A stretch of DNA of 64,000 bases from Nymphaea colorata. Its lineage: Eukaryota > Streptophyta > Magnoliopsida > Nymphaeales > Nymphaeaceae. The stretch is from positions 23,453,703 through 23,517,702 of the forward strand of contig NC_045146.1 in NCBI RefSeq assembly GCF_008831285.2. The letters are read 5' to 3'. This document shows, in pieces, positions 25,201 to 37,278 of the stretch (position 1 is its first letter; each line of letters starts with the position of its first letter). Made by a program: the position numbers and the translations under genes. The notes below the pieces were generated by a model that saw only the letters and a list, made by a program, of their open reading frames with translations, was not told where the DNA came from and made no database searches.

Positions 25201-28200
25201 ATATATAGGTTCTGTCTCCAAGAAACAGTTATATTTAGGCAAAATAAAACTTCAAATTTCGTGATCCTGAATGATAAATTATTGCAATCTAAAATAAACT
25301 TGGAAAAGTTGCTCAATTTGTTGATGCACACTAAAGCACATACCATGTTGACAGATGAGATTACAAAATGTCTGCAGAGTAAAGTATGAACCAATATCCC
25401 AAGCACAATGATGATGGATCTTACATACTCACGTAGTCATGTCAAATATGCTCCAAAGCAATCCCCATCCACCTAGCAATATCATTCAATGCTGCAGAAA
25501 GCCCAAAGAGTTACCTCAAATTTCGTAATGTAATGCTTCAAACGACGTCCATAAAAAACAGCAAAGGCACCACATCTTGTGGCAGCCCGTTGCATATAAG
25601 AAGTCGCGATCTTTTCCAATCTCATGATTTCCTGCCTGTTGTTCCCAAGTTGATATCTAATTTCTGAATGGAACGATAAAGAAACATTTAAACATCATCA
25701 GATAGTAACTAACTTTACTAATGTACAAACTATAAACATAACAAGGTACATTACAAGAGTATGAATGCAAAGGTATGTACTAATGGTGCACAAAATTTTA
25801 CAGCTATGGAGGCGGGGGGGGGGGGGGGGGGGACAGGGAGAGAGAGAGAGATGTATACAATCAGCAATTCACAAAGTGTCGGCAAGGACATGGACGCACA
25901 TGCATATGTAATTTACTCGAACATAAGATCTATTTGAAATTCACATATTCTGAGCTTTTCCTTTTCACATTACCACTGCAAATGTCATCTTCATGCCTAA
26001 AATGACTCTTCAATTATAGTTTCCAATTTCAAGAATTTATACAGACAACTTTTGTACAATTAATTTCAAAGCCTCATAGAATCATATCCATACATCATAA
26101 AAACATGAGGAAAGTCCAAAGTTTGCATGCCATTTTTATATCAGTACAGTCAATTTTGTAAAATTTAATAAAGTACTTGAAAATTTCGCATTCAGTGAGA
26201 ATCTAGACTGTGAAGCAAATGAGAAAGAAACAGGGAGAGATTGGGATTACTTTTTAGTAAAAGAATAGTATCAGTAGCAGAATACTTGTTAGTTGTTACA
26301 GGCACTAGTTTTTTTATGGAGAACGAACTTCACAAGGAAGCTTTTAAGCCAATGACACCAGACCAGAGCTCTCTCTCTCTCTCCATTGGCTGTATTCTTC
26401 TCAAAAATTTTAGTTACTTGATTCAATGATTATCCATGTGACTCCACATAAAGACAATTGGGAATGTGCTAGTTTTAACACTAACCTTCTTGAGCAAAGA
26501 ACATGTCATGATCAATAGGGGGTAAGTCCATATCTAATATCTGCAAAGTATAGAAAAATCAAAACAATGAGATGAGGACATTAGATCATCCAAAAAGACA
26601 AAATTCATGAAGAAAGAAGACTTTCTCATAGAAAAAAAAAACCACTTAAACAGCAAATATCAATTCAGTTTACCATTGTTTCAATGTCTGAAAAATATGG
26701 TACATCATCTTCACTTTCACAATGTTGCTCCTCCTTGTCAGAAGTTGAGACGTGGGTTACTTGCTCTAGACAGCCCACCTCATGCGTATTACTCACATGA
26801 ATGCCTCCAGTAACTTGCTCGGCAAGAGCCAACTGTGTTGCATGTTTTACAACCTCAAGTTGTGAATCTACTCCGTGCTTTTTGCTGTTAACTGCATTTT
26901 CTGGATAGCTTTTAGCATAAGCAGCAGAATCCTCCAAATCAAGTGTCTCTGTTGAGTAACAGAAGTCACCCTTTCCCAGTCGAGGTGTTGTAGCATGGTC
27001 TTGCAAAGACAGACCCTTGGCAGTTTTTGAAGTCGAAGGTGCTATATTGCATTCCTTTCGGTTCTCTGCTCCCGCACTTGCATTCATGGAGCTTGTAGAG
27101 GGTGAATCAGATGTTAGGTTCTCAACTTTTACCCTTTCACAGTGCCCTACATCCTTAAGACCAATCTCTACCAACGCAGAGGGCCCCGGAACATAAGGAC
27201 TGACATGCATATGACCATGCATTTCAAGATCTGCCCGCATAACAGCTAAACTCGGTTCACTTGTTCGACGATTGCAAGTTTCTCTATCAGAAAAGGAATT
27301 TGACATGATAATCTGATCAGGATTATGTTGGGCAATAGAGGGGAAACATGGTCTTGAAGCAGGTTTTGAAGGAAAGATATCATTATTGCATGGTATATTG
27401 GGATCCTCTGTGTTGAGTATACAGTTTCTAATCTCCACATCTTCAGGTAAATGGAAATTGCATGTAGGAATAGATGGGACATTAGCTTCTGAATCACAAA
27501 CATGACATTGATCAGCAGAATCAGAATCCAATGGTTGCATAGCATCTTCTTCTTTAATATGTCCACCACCAACAATCTGAGAACAAGTTTTAGCTGCTGC
27601 TGATTCCCTAGGTTCGACTAACTTTGATGAATCTTCTTGGTCTACATCTTTAGGAGAATTCAGAAATATTGAACCTAGACCATCAAGGCAAGCCCTATCC
27701 ATGTCCTTTTCATCAACATTCAAATAAAGTAGATCTCCTTCACCCACATAACTTAGAAGAGAGTTTGAAAGCTCCATGAACTCACTCTGGGAAACAGCGA
27801 ACGAGTCATCCATAGCACCAGAAGTGACTACTGCATCATTAAACTCAGTGATGATAGTAGCAAGTTCAGGTGAGCTGATTTTCTTAATACCATCTATAGG
27901 GGATTTCAAAAAAGTGTCCTCATTTTGACCTTTGTCTCTGCATTCCCCTTCATTTGTTATTGATGACGAAATTCCTCCAACAGCTCCCCAAATAGTTTCA
28001 CCATTTGGAGGACTGGAAAACCTTGACTGTGTGCATGGCGACTTAGAATCTGTGGTTGATGAATTGAACGCCTGAATTTTTCCAAAGCCAGGAAGAGTAT
28101 CATTAGTTTTCCTGTCTATTGAGTCATACTCAGGCAAAGGTTTTACCTCTAAATCATGATCCACAAATATGTCATTCATTTCCATTGATTGCTGCAAGCT

Positions 28201-31200
28201 TGTTTCTTGAATGTCCAACCTATTCTGGAAATCAACTGGATTCGCAGCAAGAATTTGAGAGAAATCTTTTACCAAGTTTTCTTGATTGAATGATGAGATG
28301 TCAATTGCAACAGCATTTTCAACTGGAATGGAGGATATATTATCTCCTGGGAGTCCATATAAGCAAGTGCTTGTTATATTTCCATCATGAAGATCATTGG
28401 TAAGCGTAGCAGCACCTGATGCATGAAATCCATGCAGAACAGAACCAACTCTCTCCAACTGAGAAAACTCTTGGCTTCCAATATCAAAACCTGATTCTGT
28501 GGCTCTAAAGTTGTCTCCAATAGGTGTGCCTTCTACACAGTTCCTAACAGCAAGTTCATTCATTTGCTCCTGGAGATGACTGCCTTCACTTCCCATAAAT
28601 CCCACATGTGCACCTTGTGGAATATGATAACTTGAATCAATAAAGTTAGTGGAGTCATTACAAATTTTTTTTCTCGTAGCATAATAGTTACTGCGAACAT
28701 TGTCCACTTTTCTTTTCTCAGGGACAACTTCTTGTCCTTTCACCTTGCAAAGTTTATTGAATTTTGGAGCATTGGAAGCAGAGAGTTCAAGTTCTACCAT
28801 CCGAGCAGCAGCTTCTGCTGAAATCTCCGGGTGATAGAGAAGAGCATGCCATCGTTCACGGAGTTCTTTGATAGAAAACCTCCGAGAGAACTGCACGGCA
28901 CCTTTTGCAAGTGACTCCAAGGATGCACCTGCCTATCCAACAGAAGAACCATATATAGGGAAAGAAGAAATAGGAAAATTAAGTATAGATTGAAGACCAG
29001 CGAAATAGAAAGCATGGGAAGAATAAAGCATATCAAAGTCTGAATCAGGATAAGAATCCAGGCTGTTACACTGCTTCTACAAAAGTACTGTGAATTGTTC
29101 CAAATACAATCCAGTATAAGAACAAACAGATTCAACATATTCACCCAGACATCCTCGAAATGGAATATTTACAGGATTCTTGAGAATCCTAAACTGAACT
29201 CTTGAGCTCGACTGAGAATCTTCTGCCAGCAGCTGTGGATTATTTAATAATAGCACCCTTAAAGTCTCGAATAAGCCAGAAGACATGTACTAACAAAACA
29301 AGTTTCCACATAACGACCACTTTGACAAATTGAACAGACAGCAAATTTGCATATGAATGCTCACATTTTTTCCACATTATTGTCATAACTCTTCCACATA
29401 ATCACTTTGATTCATTGTCACAAATACTATTCTCGAGAAAATTTCAGGAAAAATCTTGGCAAATTTTTAAAAAATACAAAATTCTGAGAACTAAAATAAA
29501 TGAGAAACTAGTAAAAAAAGAGATAAGAACATCAAAAATATGTGAGAAAATCGTGAGATATTCATTTTTGCAGAGATTTTCAAAATCTCGTAAGATATTC
29601 CTGATATTTCCGTTTTACTTATTTTTCTCGTAAATATCAAGAGATTTTTGAAAATCTCGCAACATCCATGACAATGCTTTCACTTAACAACTTTATTTTC
29701 ACACAGCATTTCTAAATCTCTACATTTCCTATTAAAACAAATGGGGCCTAAGAATTGAATGAAGGTTGAACTGTCTACTCTATGAATGCACAAAAAATTA
29801 TCCATGCTATCATTTGAAGATGTTTGACATACGAGAATCAATATCCACTGTGTTCTCAAACATAGGAAAAAGATAGTGGCGGAGCTAGAAAAATTTTTTG
29901 GAGGGCCACTCATTCACAAATTTCCATATTTGATTGGGCACTCATATATATAACAGAGCAAATATTTGAAGATGTTAATGTAAAAATAAAGAAACATTGA
30001 GGCATTGGTGTGGGCAAATGTGGCTTCGCAACTAGAAAAATATTTAAAGGACTAAAAGTAATAGCGTGAAAAAGCTCTAGGCATGAAAAAGCAGTAGACA
30101 CTGGACACTGAAAGTCTGAAAACAACAATTTCGACACAGACATGTTCTTCTCACCATAAATGATGGCCTATCGCTAGCAAGAGATCCATACACCAAGCTA
30201 GGTGGTCCATAATCCATATAAGGTATACAAATTTAAGGAAGGAAGGAGTCTGATTCTTGGAAAGCATCTCTTGCATATTTTCTTAACACTCTGCCTAACC
30301 CCAGCTTGCCAAAAAGGAAGGATGACTTTCTCATGTGAACAGTGAACACATAGACGATACCTATTTTGCAGGAGTTCGACCAAAGCTCTGCTGGCATGAT
30401 AATTGACAAGTAAATAGCATTATCAGTGCACGTATTAATTTGCACAAGATACATTAAGGAGATCGCCGCCACCTATTTGTGGTAGACTGTAAAAGAAAAC
30501 TCATCCTTAGTGCTCCACAGCGATATGAAGGTAGCTAAACCATCTTGAATACAAGCAAGAACTGCGTGTCATTTTCGAAGCATCCAGCAGAGGATCTCAT
30601 CTATATTGATGAATAAATGGCAATTACAACAGCATATTCAGTAATACCATGTTTCCTTTGTCAAATCTAAGGTACTGCCAACAGAAGCCTCCTAGGGTAC
30701 ACCAGACAAACTACACACAGTACATACAAATGAATAGAAACTGCGAACCAGTCCATATCGTAGAACTCATAATGGTAACGCGGTAATCATGACAACGTGA
30801 GCGTTACAAGAATGGGTACTCCAGAAAATTGTTAGCAAACAGAAACGTTCAGCAAGGCAATGAGTGCTAAGGAAACACGAAGGGCAAAGACTAATCTTCT
30901 TGGATATCTAACAGGAACACTAAACAATATCGAAATTGAGAAGTACGCATGCCATGGCTCCACTACAACCAATTAAATAGCTTAACTAGCCAAAGAAATT
31001 AACTCCAAGGAGACCCCGAAGTTGTTGGGCAAGATAACGAAAAGGGGAAAAAATCAAACGCTACTATCGCCACAGAGATGAGAACAAACAAAAGCACCAA
31101 AGAAATTCATGATTGCAAAGTACGCGTTACCTCGACCGCATTCTTCAGCAAAAGATCGTCTTCAGGAATCCAAGTAGGGAAATAAGGAACGGTGGCACCC

Positions 31201-31202
31201 AT
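20013..31202 (-). CDS. FHA-domain, microspherule protein 1 (MCRS1)-like nuclear protein
   Basis: Seven coding exons on the minus strand: 31202-31131, 28932-26674, 26540-26486, 25663-25515, 24602-24516, 20831-20703 and 20135-20013. All have GT-AG borders and phases that agree, giving 957 residues. Exon 1 encodes MGATVPYFPTWIPEDDLLLK; with exon 2 it forms the MCRS N-terminal domain (roughly residues 5-120, with AGASLESLAKGAVQFSRRF and ELRERWHALLYHPE). A long Ser/Asp-rich, probably disordered region follows in the 753-codon exon 2. Exon 3 carries an acidic stretch (ILDMDLPPIDHD) and exon 4 a helical segment (RQEIMRLEKIATSYMQRA). The FHA phosphothreonine-binding fold spans about residues 845-925, with GRATGDVNVDIDL, KISRRQ and FYITNLG. 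Human MCRS1 belongs to the INO80 and NSL complexes; plant relatives include Arabidopsis EMB1967. A chromatin role is inferred from the family. The start is the only ATG that joins the conserved WIPEDDLLLK motif in frame. Confidence 0.93.
20337..20394. repeat. (TG)n microsatellite in intron 6 of the FHA gene
   Basis: Two TG runs separated by one TA step, about 28 units in all, within the 20136-20702 intron. Confidence 0.95.
22202..22234. repeat. (CT)n microsatellite in intron 5 of the FHA gene
   Basis: About 16 CT units inside the 3.7-kb intron. The neighbouring sequence is AT-rich and without features. Confidence 0.95.
23515..24481. repeat. Diverged tandem duplication of about 483 bp in intron 5 of the FHA gene
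   Basis: Two consecutive copies (about 23515-23998 and 23999-24481) align along their length at a 483-bp offset. Matching landmarks are TGTTCACCAAAAATTTACA at 23639 and 24122, CATTTTCTACACATATAATG in both, CATGA(T)ATCAGTAA, AACAGCCTT, and GGAATCCATTGACCA versus GGAACCTACTGATCA. Substitutions and small indels are frequent, so the event is not recent. The second copy ends about 35 bp from exon 5. Confidence 0.85.
25814..25832. repeat. Poly-G tract in intron 3 of the FHA gene
   Basis: A run of 19 G followed by a short GA repeat; its length is uncertain in any assembly. Confidence 0.9.
29550..29666. repeat. Short palindromic module in intron 1 of the FHA gene
   Basis: GAGATTTTCAAAATCTC near 29572 is a perfect palindrome, and a close variant GAGATTTTTGAAAATCTC lies near 29641. 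Related words (GTGAGATAT, TAAGATAT, AATATCAAGAG) sit between and around them. The block resembles a degraded small inverted-repeat element, but no terminal repeats or target duplications were established. Confidence 0.5.
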
Positions 31203-33203
31203 AATTCCTTCAACTGTTCACATTACTGCCCATAAACAAGAGAAACCACCTTCGCTTCCGTGCGTAGGAACCACCAATAATACCGGACTGAAACAGAAAA
31301 CAGCCACAAAACCCCCAAAACAAAAGGTGGGTATATCGGTGACCGGCCAAACTCGACCGGATTCGGGAAGAGAGGGGCGCTCTCCGATACCCGAGAAGGG
31401 TTTTGAAATTGCCCAAGAAGGGGTTTAAGGCGGGCTCAAAAAAGGGAGTCAGGAAGAAAGGAACAGAACCGGGAGGCCGTGGCGCTCTGCGTGACAACTA
31501 GAAATGGTTCGCTTGGTGAAATAAATGCATCAACGAGCCAAGGGAGAACTCTAGTGAGTTGCTCTAAATTCTCGCAGCAATTGCCCCTGGCCCTTGCCAA
31601 TTGATGTGGGGGGAGAGGGAGAGGGGACTCGGGGCACGCGGGAAGGAGGGCGCTTTTCTAAATTCTTTATTAACTAGTGAACCAGTAAAGCCTGGTTCGA
31701 CTTCCTGGCTTTTTACCGTGCAAGTATCACCAAGTCGAATTAACTCGTCGGAAATCTGGTTTTGGGCAGACTAAAAAAAAATCCTGTGGAATTTAACATG
31801 TTTTATTTGCAACGGCTAGTGAAAAAGCACTGCCACGTTACTTGAAAGCGTGGAAGATTTGTAATCATACATTGAAAAGAATCCTTCTTCTAGCGGTTGT
31901 GATCATACGGTTTCTGGTATAGTAAATCAGTAAATTTGTTTAAATAATTTGTCTTCTTATGTTTTCCGCTTCAAAAACTTGTGATAGATTCGTGCACTTC
32001 TAAACGAATTGTTAGTATAATGGCAAAGTCAAGTCCGTGTAAAAAGAGTTCAAATCTAGTTCAACATGATTCCATGATATGCAATTACAGTTTCGAAATT
32101 ATCCTTACCAAGAAGCTACGTTTTAGGAACTAATCTGTAAGGTTTATGTTGGAAACGCTTTGAAGAAATGAAAAACGTACAAGTAAGATTTTGTGGCAAA
32201 TACAAGAAATTCAGCGCTCTGAATTTTCTCATAGTCTTCTTCACTATCACTTCTTTCCTACATTTCCAACAAAATGACATCAGAACTGGGTCCACAATTT
32301 GGGTCAAAAACATCACCCAGCTATCAAACGTCATACTTCGTCAATTGACACTTGCTCTCTTCATACTTTGTTAACTATATATTTAATATCTCATAGAAAA
32401 AAATTTCTGGCTTTACCCCTGGTTCTACATCGTAATTTAAGTTTTTAACATGATATTTAGTCTCATCGAGACAGGCAAGTGAAAAGTTCCTTTCATTTTC
32501 CAAACCAGCACTTCATAAATGGCATGGAAAAGGTCAGTTGTTGTGCTAGGCAGGGATCCAAACAGATCGGATATAGGAATGTTGAGTCTGTTCGAGATCC
32601 GGTCCAAACCAGAAGAGGGGCAGTGGGGTGATTAGAAACACAACATAACAAAATTCGTTCACTGTAATGCTGGCTTTTATGCAAATTTTCAAAAACTAGC
32701 CATTATTGGATGAATACTTCAAAGATTGGACCAGACAAATGTAAATGTTTTAAAAGTTAACGGCATTTCAAAAATGTTGATAGAGGCCTGCTTGCTATTA
32801 CAATGAAACCCATGTTTTTCAGTATTTTTCTAATTGACGCATAGATGACTTTTAAATAACAATCAATATTTTTAAAAATGAAAACTTACAACTGTAATTG
32901 GGTCTAACACTATCCCTCAAACAATGGATTTCATTACTGCGAATTTAAGATCCATGTTATCCTATAAAAGCTATGGATCTCTGATCCGAGGGAGGCTGTT
33001 GGACTACATATCCACAGTTTTAAAATTTTTGGATCTTTGGTGGCTTAACTTTCAAACATACCTCGAAAGACATTTAGTCGCCCCCTGATATACGATCCTT
33101 GGTGTTGAGATATATAGATTTAAATTAGATGTTTTTCAATACAACAAAAATGATTCAAGTATAGATCTTAGGTTTGACTTAAGATCTTTAATTTGATGAA
33201 CCG

Positions 33204-33297
33204 TAGATTTTATTATGCACCTTGTGTGGCATTCGCAAAAGCATGTCACATAGATTTTATTATGCACCTTGTGTTGCATCCACAAAAACATGCCACA
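33204..33297. repeat. Two-copy tandem repeat, 47-bp period
   Basis: TAGATTTTATTATGCACCTT starts each copy (33204 and 33251). The copies differ at a handful of positions. Confidence 0.85.
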
Positions 33298-34605
33298 TCA
33301 AATCCATGGGTTTCAGTAATTAAACTCCTTTAGCATGGGCATCGGGCCCACCCGGCCCGATAATGAGTCGAGCCCGACATCCAAAACCCAAGCCCAGGCC
33401 TGGTCTGACTCGAAAAACCTGAGCCCGAGCCCAGCTTGGTGCCCAGGTTTAGTAGCAGTCGAGGTGAAGGTAGGGGGCGGCAGAAATTTCAAAATTTTAA
33501 TTTAACTCATAAAAAAATTTGAAAAAATATATTTCGGCATCTGTTAAAACTTTAATGGCTTCCTCTCTCGTGAGAAAAAAAAATATTTTTTCTTGTTATG
33601 TGAAAATTGGATTGTTATAGTACCAATCTAATTTCCCTTTCTACTGGGTACCACCGTGAAAGATAAACTTAGCCTTTCATGTCAATATTTTAACGGCGTA
33701 CTATATATCATCCGCAATTGATGGCACTAGCATATACTTTGAGAGCAAACTGACAGAGAAAAGTGGAGACATCTTTTTTAGGGCACATCGGTGAGAGAAT
33801 GTGGAAATAGCAAAGCACCACCTTCTCTCTTTGTGGTGCAGATGCATTCCTTTTTAGGAAATTTACATCTGGAGGGCTACATTTTTCTCATTTTCCCCAT
33901 AGAAGTCTCATATCATATGACCCTTAGATAAAGGCCTAACTTCATGATTATACTTTTAATATAGCTTAAGTATTCATTAATTTGAGCAGATATCAATAGT
34001 TTCGTCCTCTATTTTATGTCGTGTTTGAATGCATGGTATTCCACCGTAGAAGTGAAACTAATACTCAACAAAATTTAGGAAAGTTCCATAGCGAAACAAA
34101 TATGAAACTTTAATCCCATTGTTTTAGAAGCAAAACGAAGTTTTATGTTAGAAAAGGTTTGTCAAATGCGCCCCAAAAATATGATTTGAAAACGTGTTTT
34201 TTTCAAAACTGGGTTTCTTTCAAACCCAGCTTTGATGTCATCCATAGATGCACTTGTTTGGAAGGAAAACTGCCATTTTGGAGTGTCATCAATCTTTTTG
34301 GAAGTAGAAACAATACTAGAAATAATTTCACAGAAAAGGGAGGTGCACTGCAAGGGCACCCCATCCCTGAGACCCTTCTCTGGAAATTTCACTTAGCATT
34401 TTACTGCTGTATTATTACTTTTCACGGGCTTCCCATCTGTTCTCTTTCTTTTATTGTTTTCCTGAGAGGATGACAGAGAGAAGATCGTGGGCCCCACATT
34501 ACTCAAAATGGCAGAAGAGTTCGTATTTTATTTTTCGTAAACAGTCCTTCATTGTTTCTGATATTTTAGCACGGTCCTGCTTCTTTCTTTTAACCCTGTT
34601 AACCT

Positions 34606-34656
34606 TTCGCCAAATCCCAGTTTATTACGGCTTCGCCAAATCCCAGTTTATTACCG
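34606..34656. repeat. Two-copy tandem repeat, 26-bp period
   Basis: TTCGCCAAATCCCAGTTTAT occurs at 34606 and 34632 with almost no difference, which suggests a recent duplication. Confidence 0.85.
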
Positions 34657-34937
34657 AGTCTCTTTATTTTCCTTTCCTTCGTTAAATGTTAAATGGTTTT
34701 TTTCAAAAAGAAAAAAAGAAAAAAACACAATAGTGTTGTTAAAATAAAAGCAAATTGTTTGTCATAAGCTGTCACCCTCTATAATTGGTGGCTTTCATAT
34801 GCGCTGCCCTGGTAAAAACCCAGAACACCCAAGTCACACTCCCTTAAAATTGAAGAAATTGAAATTTAGTTTTTGTTCCTGTCCACTTTTAAGAATCGTA
34901 TATTATGCGGAAAAGAAATGTTGACTTATATCTTAAG

Positions 34938-35085
34938 GTTTTTCACCTGTGACGATAAAATAACTTAATCATTTTTAACATATTGCATAATGTATGACGT
35001 GTTTTAGATGTTTTTCACCTGTGACGATAAAATAACTTAATCATTTTTAACATATTTCATACATTGTATGACGTGTTTTATATTG
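34938..35085. repeat. Two-copy tandem repeat, 72-bp period
   Basis: GTTTTTCACCTGTGACGATA starts each copy (34938 and 35010). The copies are nearly identical apart from a small change near ATATTGCATAATG versus ATATTTCATACATTG. Confidence 0.9.
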
Positions 35086-36066
35086 ATACCAAAACAACAC
35101 AACTGATCGAGTGCTCCCCCTTTTATTGTAGAGTGGTCCATAACTGATTATTTTGTTTCATTTCTTTTGCCCATACCAAGAAAAAAAATCCAATCCAAAT
35201 CATGAAAAAATATACGAAAACAAATACATATGTAATTTAATTTTTCACTAAAAACGCCACATTTTGAAAAGTTTTCATTTCAATCCCACCCTTTGTCAAA
35301 CAAAAAAAAAAAAAATCTGGATCCTTTCTCCATAGTGCGTATTGAGTTGAGTATTTTTGGTTAGCAAACGAACAAAGACCTAAAAGCGTTTCGTCTCTGC
35401 AACTAAGACTGATGAATGCATACTTGACATTTAAAAATATCGAAAAACTTATCCGTTTCCTTATTAGTACTGAACTCATTATCTTATTGTATTTTTTCAT
35501 CTAAAGGCAATATTGAGCCAAAGTTAACTAATTTTAGCAAAAACTAAGCCAATGTAAACCCCAATATATAATCAGAGTTTTTTCATATAAAATGTTAAAA
35601 GTTACTGACAAGTATAAATCAAAATGTACAATAATATATGGGTAAGAGCTAAATTCTGATCATTGATTTCATGGCATTTCATTTATCGGCCTCGCTGGTT
35701 GCTGACTTTATAGTTGAATAACCATTTTGCTAATTATAGAAAGACAATGAACAGGTCTTAGTGGGAGTAGGAACCAAACCCAAATCCAAAACTATTCGAT
35801 GCCGTCGTCAGCACCACTGATGAACCACCATCACAGCCACCACCTCCACCGCTTCCCACCATCATAGTCGACATCATCGAAGTCACTGTAATGGAAAGGC
35901 ATTTCCCACCGGCCACCGACGGCGACTGACATGATTATAAACAAAGATGTACATGGCCTGCGTTTCTCTTGGTACCAATGTAACTGCAGAAAGGTAAAAA
36001 TAGCTTGGCTTCTTCGGTTATTTATCTGCAGAATGTTGAGTCAAGCAGTCAGCCAGTGGATTCTCT

Positions 36067-36132
36067 CTTTCTTTTCTTTATCAAGTTCATAAACTAGATC
36101 TTTCTTTTCTTTATCAAGTTCATAAACTAGAT
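36067..36132. repeat. Two-copy tandem repeat, 33-bp period, upstream of the AP3-like gene
   Basis: CTTTCTTTTCTTTATCAAGT begins at 36067 and again at 36100, each followed by TCATAAACTAGATC. A longer, more diverged copy of the surrounding 150 bp or so lies at about 36265-36410, offset by 183 bp (TTTGATTCCATNTTAGGTC at 36147 and 36330). Confidence 0.85.
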
Positions 36133-37169
36133 CTAGAGCTAGACGGTTTGATTCCATTTTAGGTCTTGTTTTACTGTTTGCTGAAATCCTATGGTGATCG
36201 ACAGCCACTTTTTAAGAACAACTATCGCCATTATTATTCAATTAGGAAACCACATCCACTTCGGAAGACTTCGTTTCTCTTCTTCTTTTCTTTGTAAAGT
36301 TGATAAGCTTGGTCGATAGAGCTACACAGTTTGATTCCATCTTAGGTCCTGTTTTGGTCTCTATTTGATAGTGATCTACCACCATTTTTAAAGACAACAA
36401 AAACTTTTGTCATTAGAGGAAACAATCACGAGTCTAAAAAGTCTATAAACTTTAGGTTGCATTTGATTTCCCTCGAATCTCATATCCGAAGGGATGTTGG
36501 GAGGAGAGGGTCGATCCGCACATCTCAAATTTGTGATGATCAAACACCACCTTTTTGGAGACAGAAATTTGAGTTGATGGAGGCACTCGTTCAATAACCT
36601 TAATGTTTTAAAGAGCACTTATATATATAAACAGCTAAATATATGTTGTGAAGCTAGTGTGGGCAGTTGCCCACACTAACCACCATGTGGCTCGGCCACT
36701 GCTTCTTGGTTGGAATCGTCCAAGGAAACCACACCCAAGTTGAGAGATCATTGTTGATGACAACATGTAACAACAACCATGGTTAACTTTGGGATAAAAA
36801 ATGTGATCGAAGCTTGGGAGAGAGAGGAATAACAGAGGGGCAATTTGGGAAGGGAGTTTGGGAAATGAGGGGTGATATAGGAAAAGCTGTAAAAAGCAAA
36901 AACACTTCACGTTCTCCATCCTTTTTGCACTTACACGGATTTGGAAAACTTGCCGAACCTGGAAACTCCAGCTTTTTTCTTCCTGATGCCTGTTGTGGAA
37001 TGCTGAAAAAGATGGGAGAGGGAGAGAGGAGAGGGTGGGATGCCTTACAAAAGAGGGGGGGATTGGAGGAAGATTGACAAGGTGGGGGAGAAAGAAACGA
37101 AGAAAGTAGATAGAAGAAGGAAGTAGGAGGACGAGGAGGGTGCAGCAGAGATTCAGTCACCATATCCCC

Positions 37170-37278
37170 ACTTTGATTTCTTGCTCTTATTATTATTCTT
37201 CTTCTTCCCCCTCTGTCTTTCTAGCTCTGGTGTTTTTTGGTGGTCTTTGGTTGTGGAGGGATTTGTGGAGAGAGAGAG
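37170..37278 (+). promoter_or_regulatory. Pyrimidine-rich proximal leader of the AP3-like gene
   Basis: TTATTATTATTCTTCTTCTT with following CCCCCTCTGTCTTTCT sits about 50-100 bp before the ATG, and GAGAGAGAGA directly precedes it. This fits a plant 5' leader. No convincing TATA box or CArG box was identified by eye. Confidence 0.4.

Larger units (their letters stand above)
31203..37278. other. Intergenic region between the FHA gene and the AP3-like gene
   Basis: This is the space between two divergently oriented genes. The first about 300 bp contain the FHA gene leader and promoter. A GC-rich patch at 33340-33430 is full of GCCCGA/CCCGAGCCC words, typical of degenerate dispersed plant repeats. 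Short tandem repeats at 33204-33297, 34606-34656, 34938-35085 and 36067-36132 are listed separately. The stretch 36810-37150 upstream of the AP3-like gene is strongly purine-skewed on the plus strand. No protein family was recognised. Confidence 0.6.

Noticed and set aside
31995-32070. A- and B-box-like words (GTTAGTATAATGGC and GAGTTCAAATC) suggesting a tRNA-derived SINE head
   Set aside because: The B box departs from the consensus, no SINE tail or target duplication was found, and the match could be chance.
36783-37163. 126-codon Ser/Pro-rich open frame on the minus strand upstream of the AP3-like gene
   Set aside because: Explained by purine skew of the plus strand; no domain and no splice or leader context.
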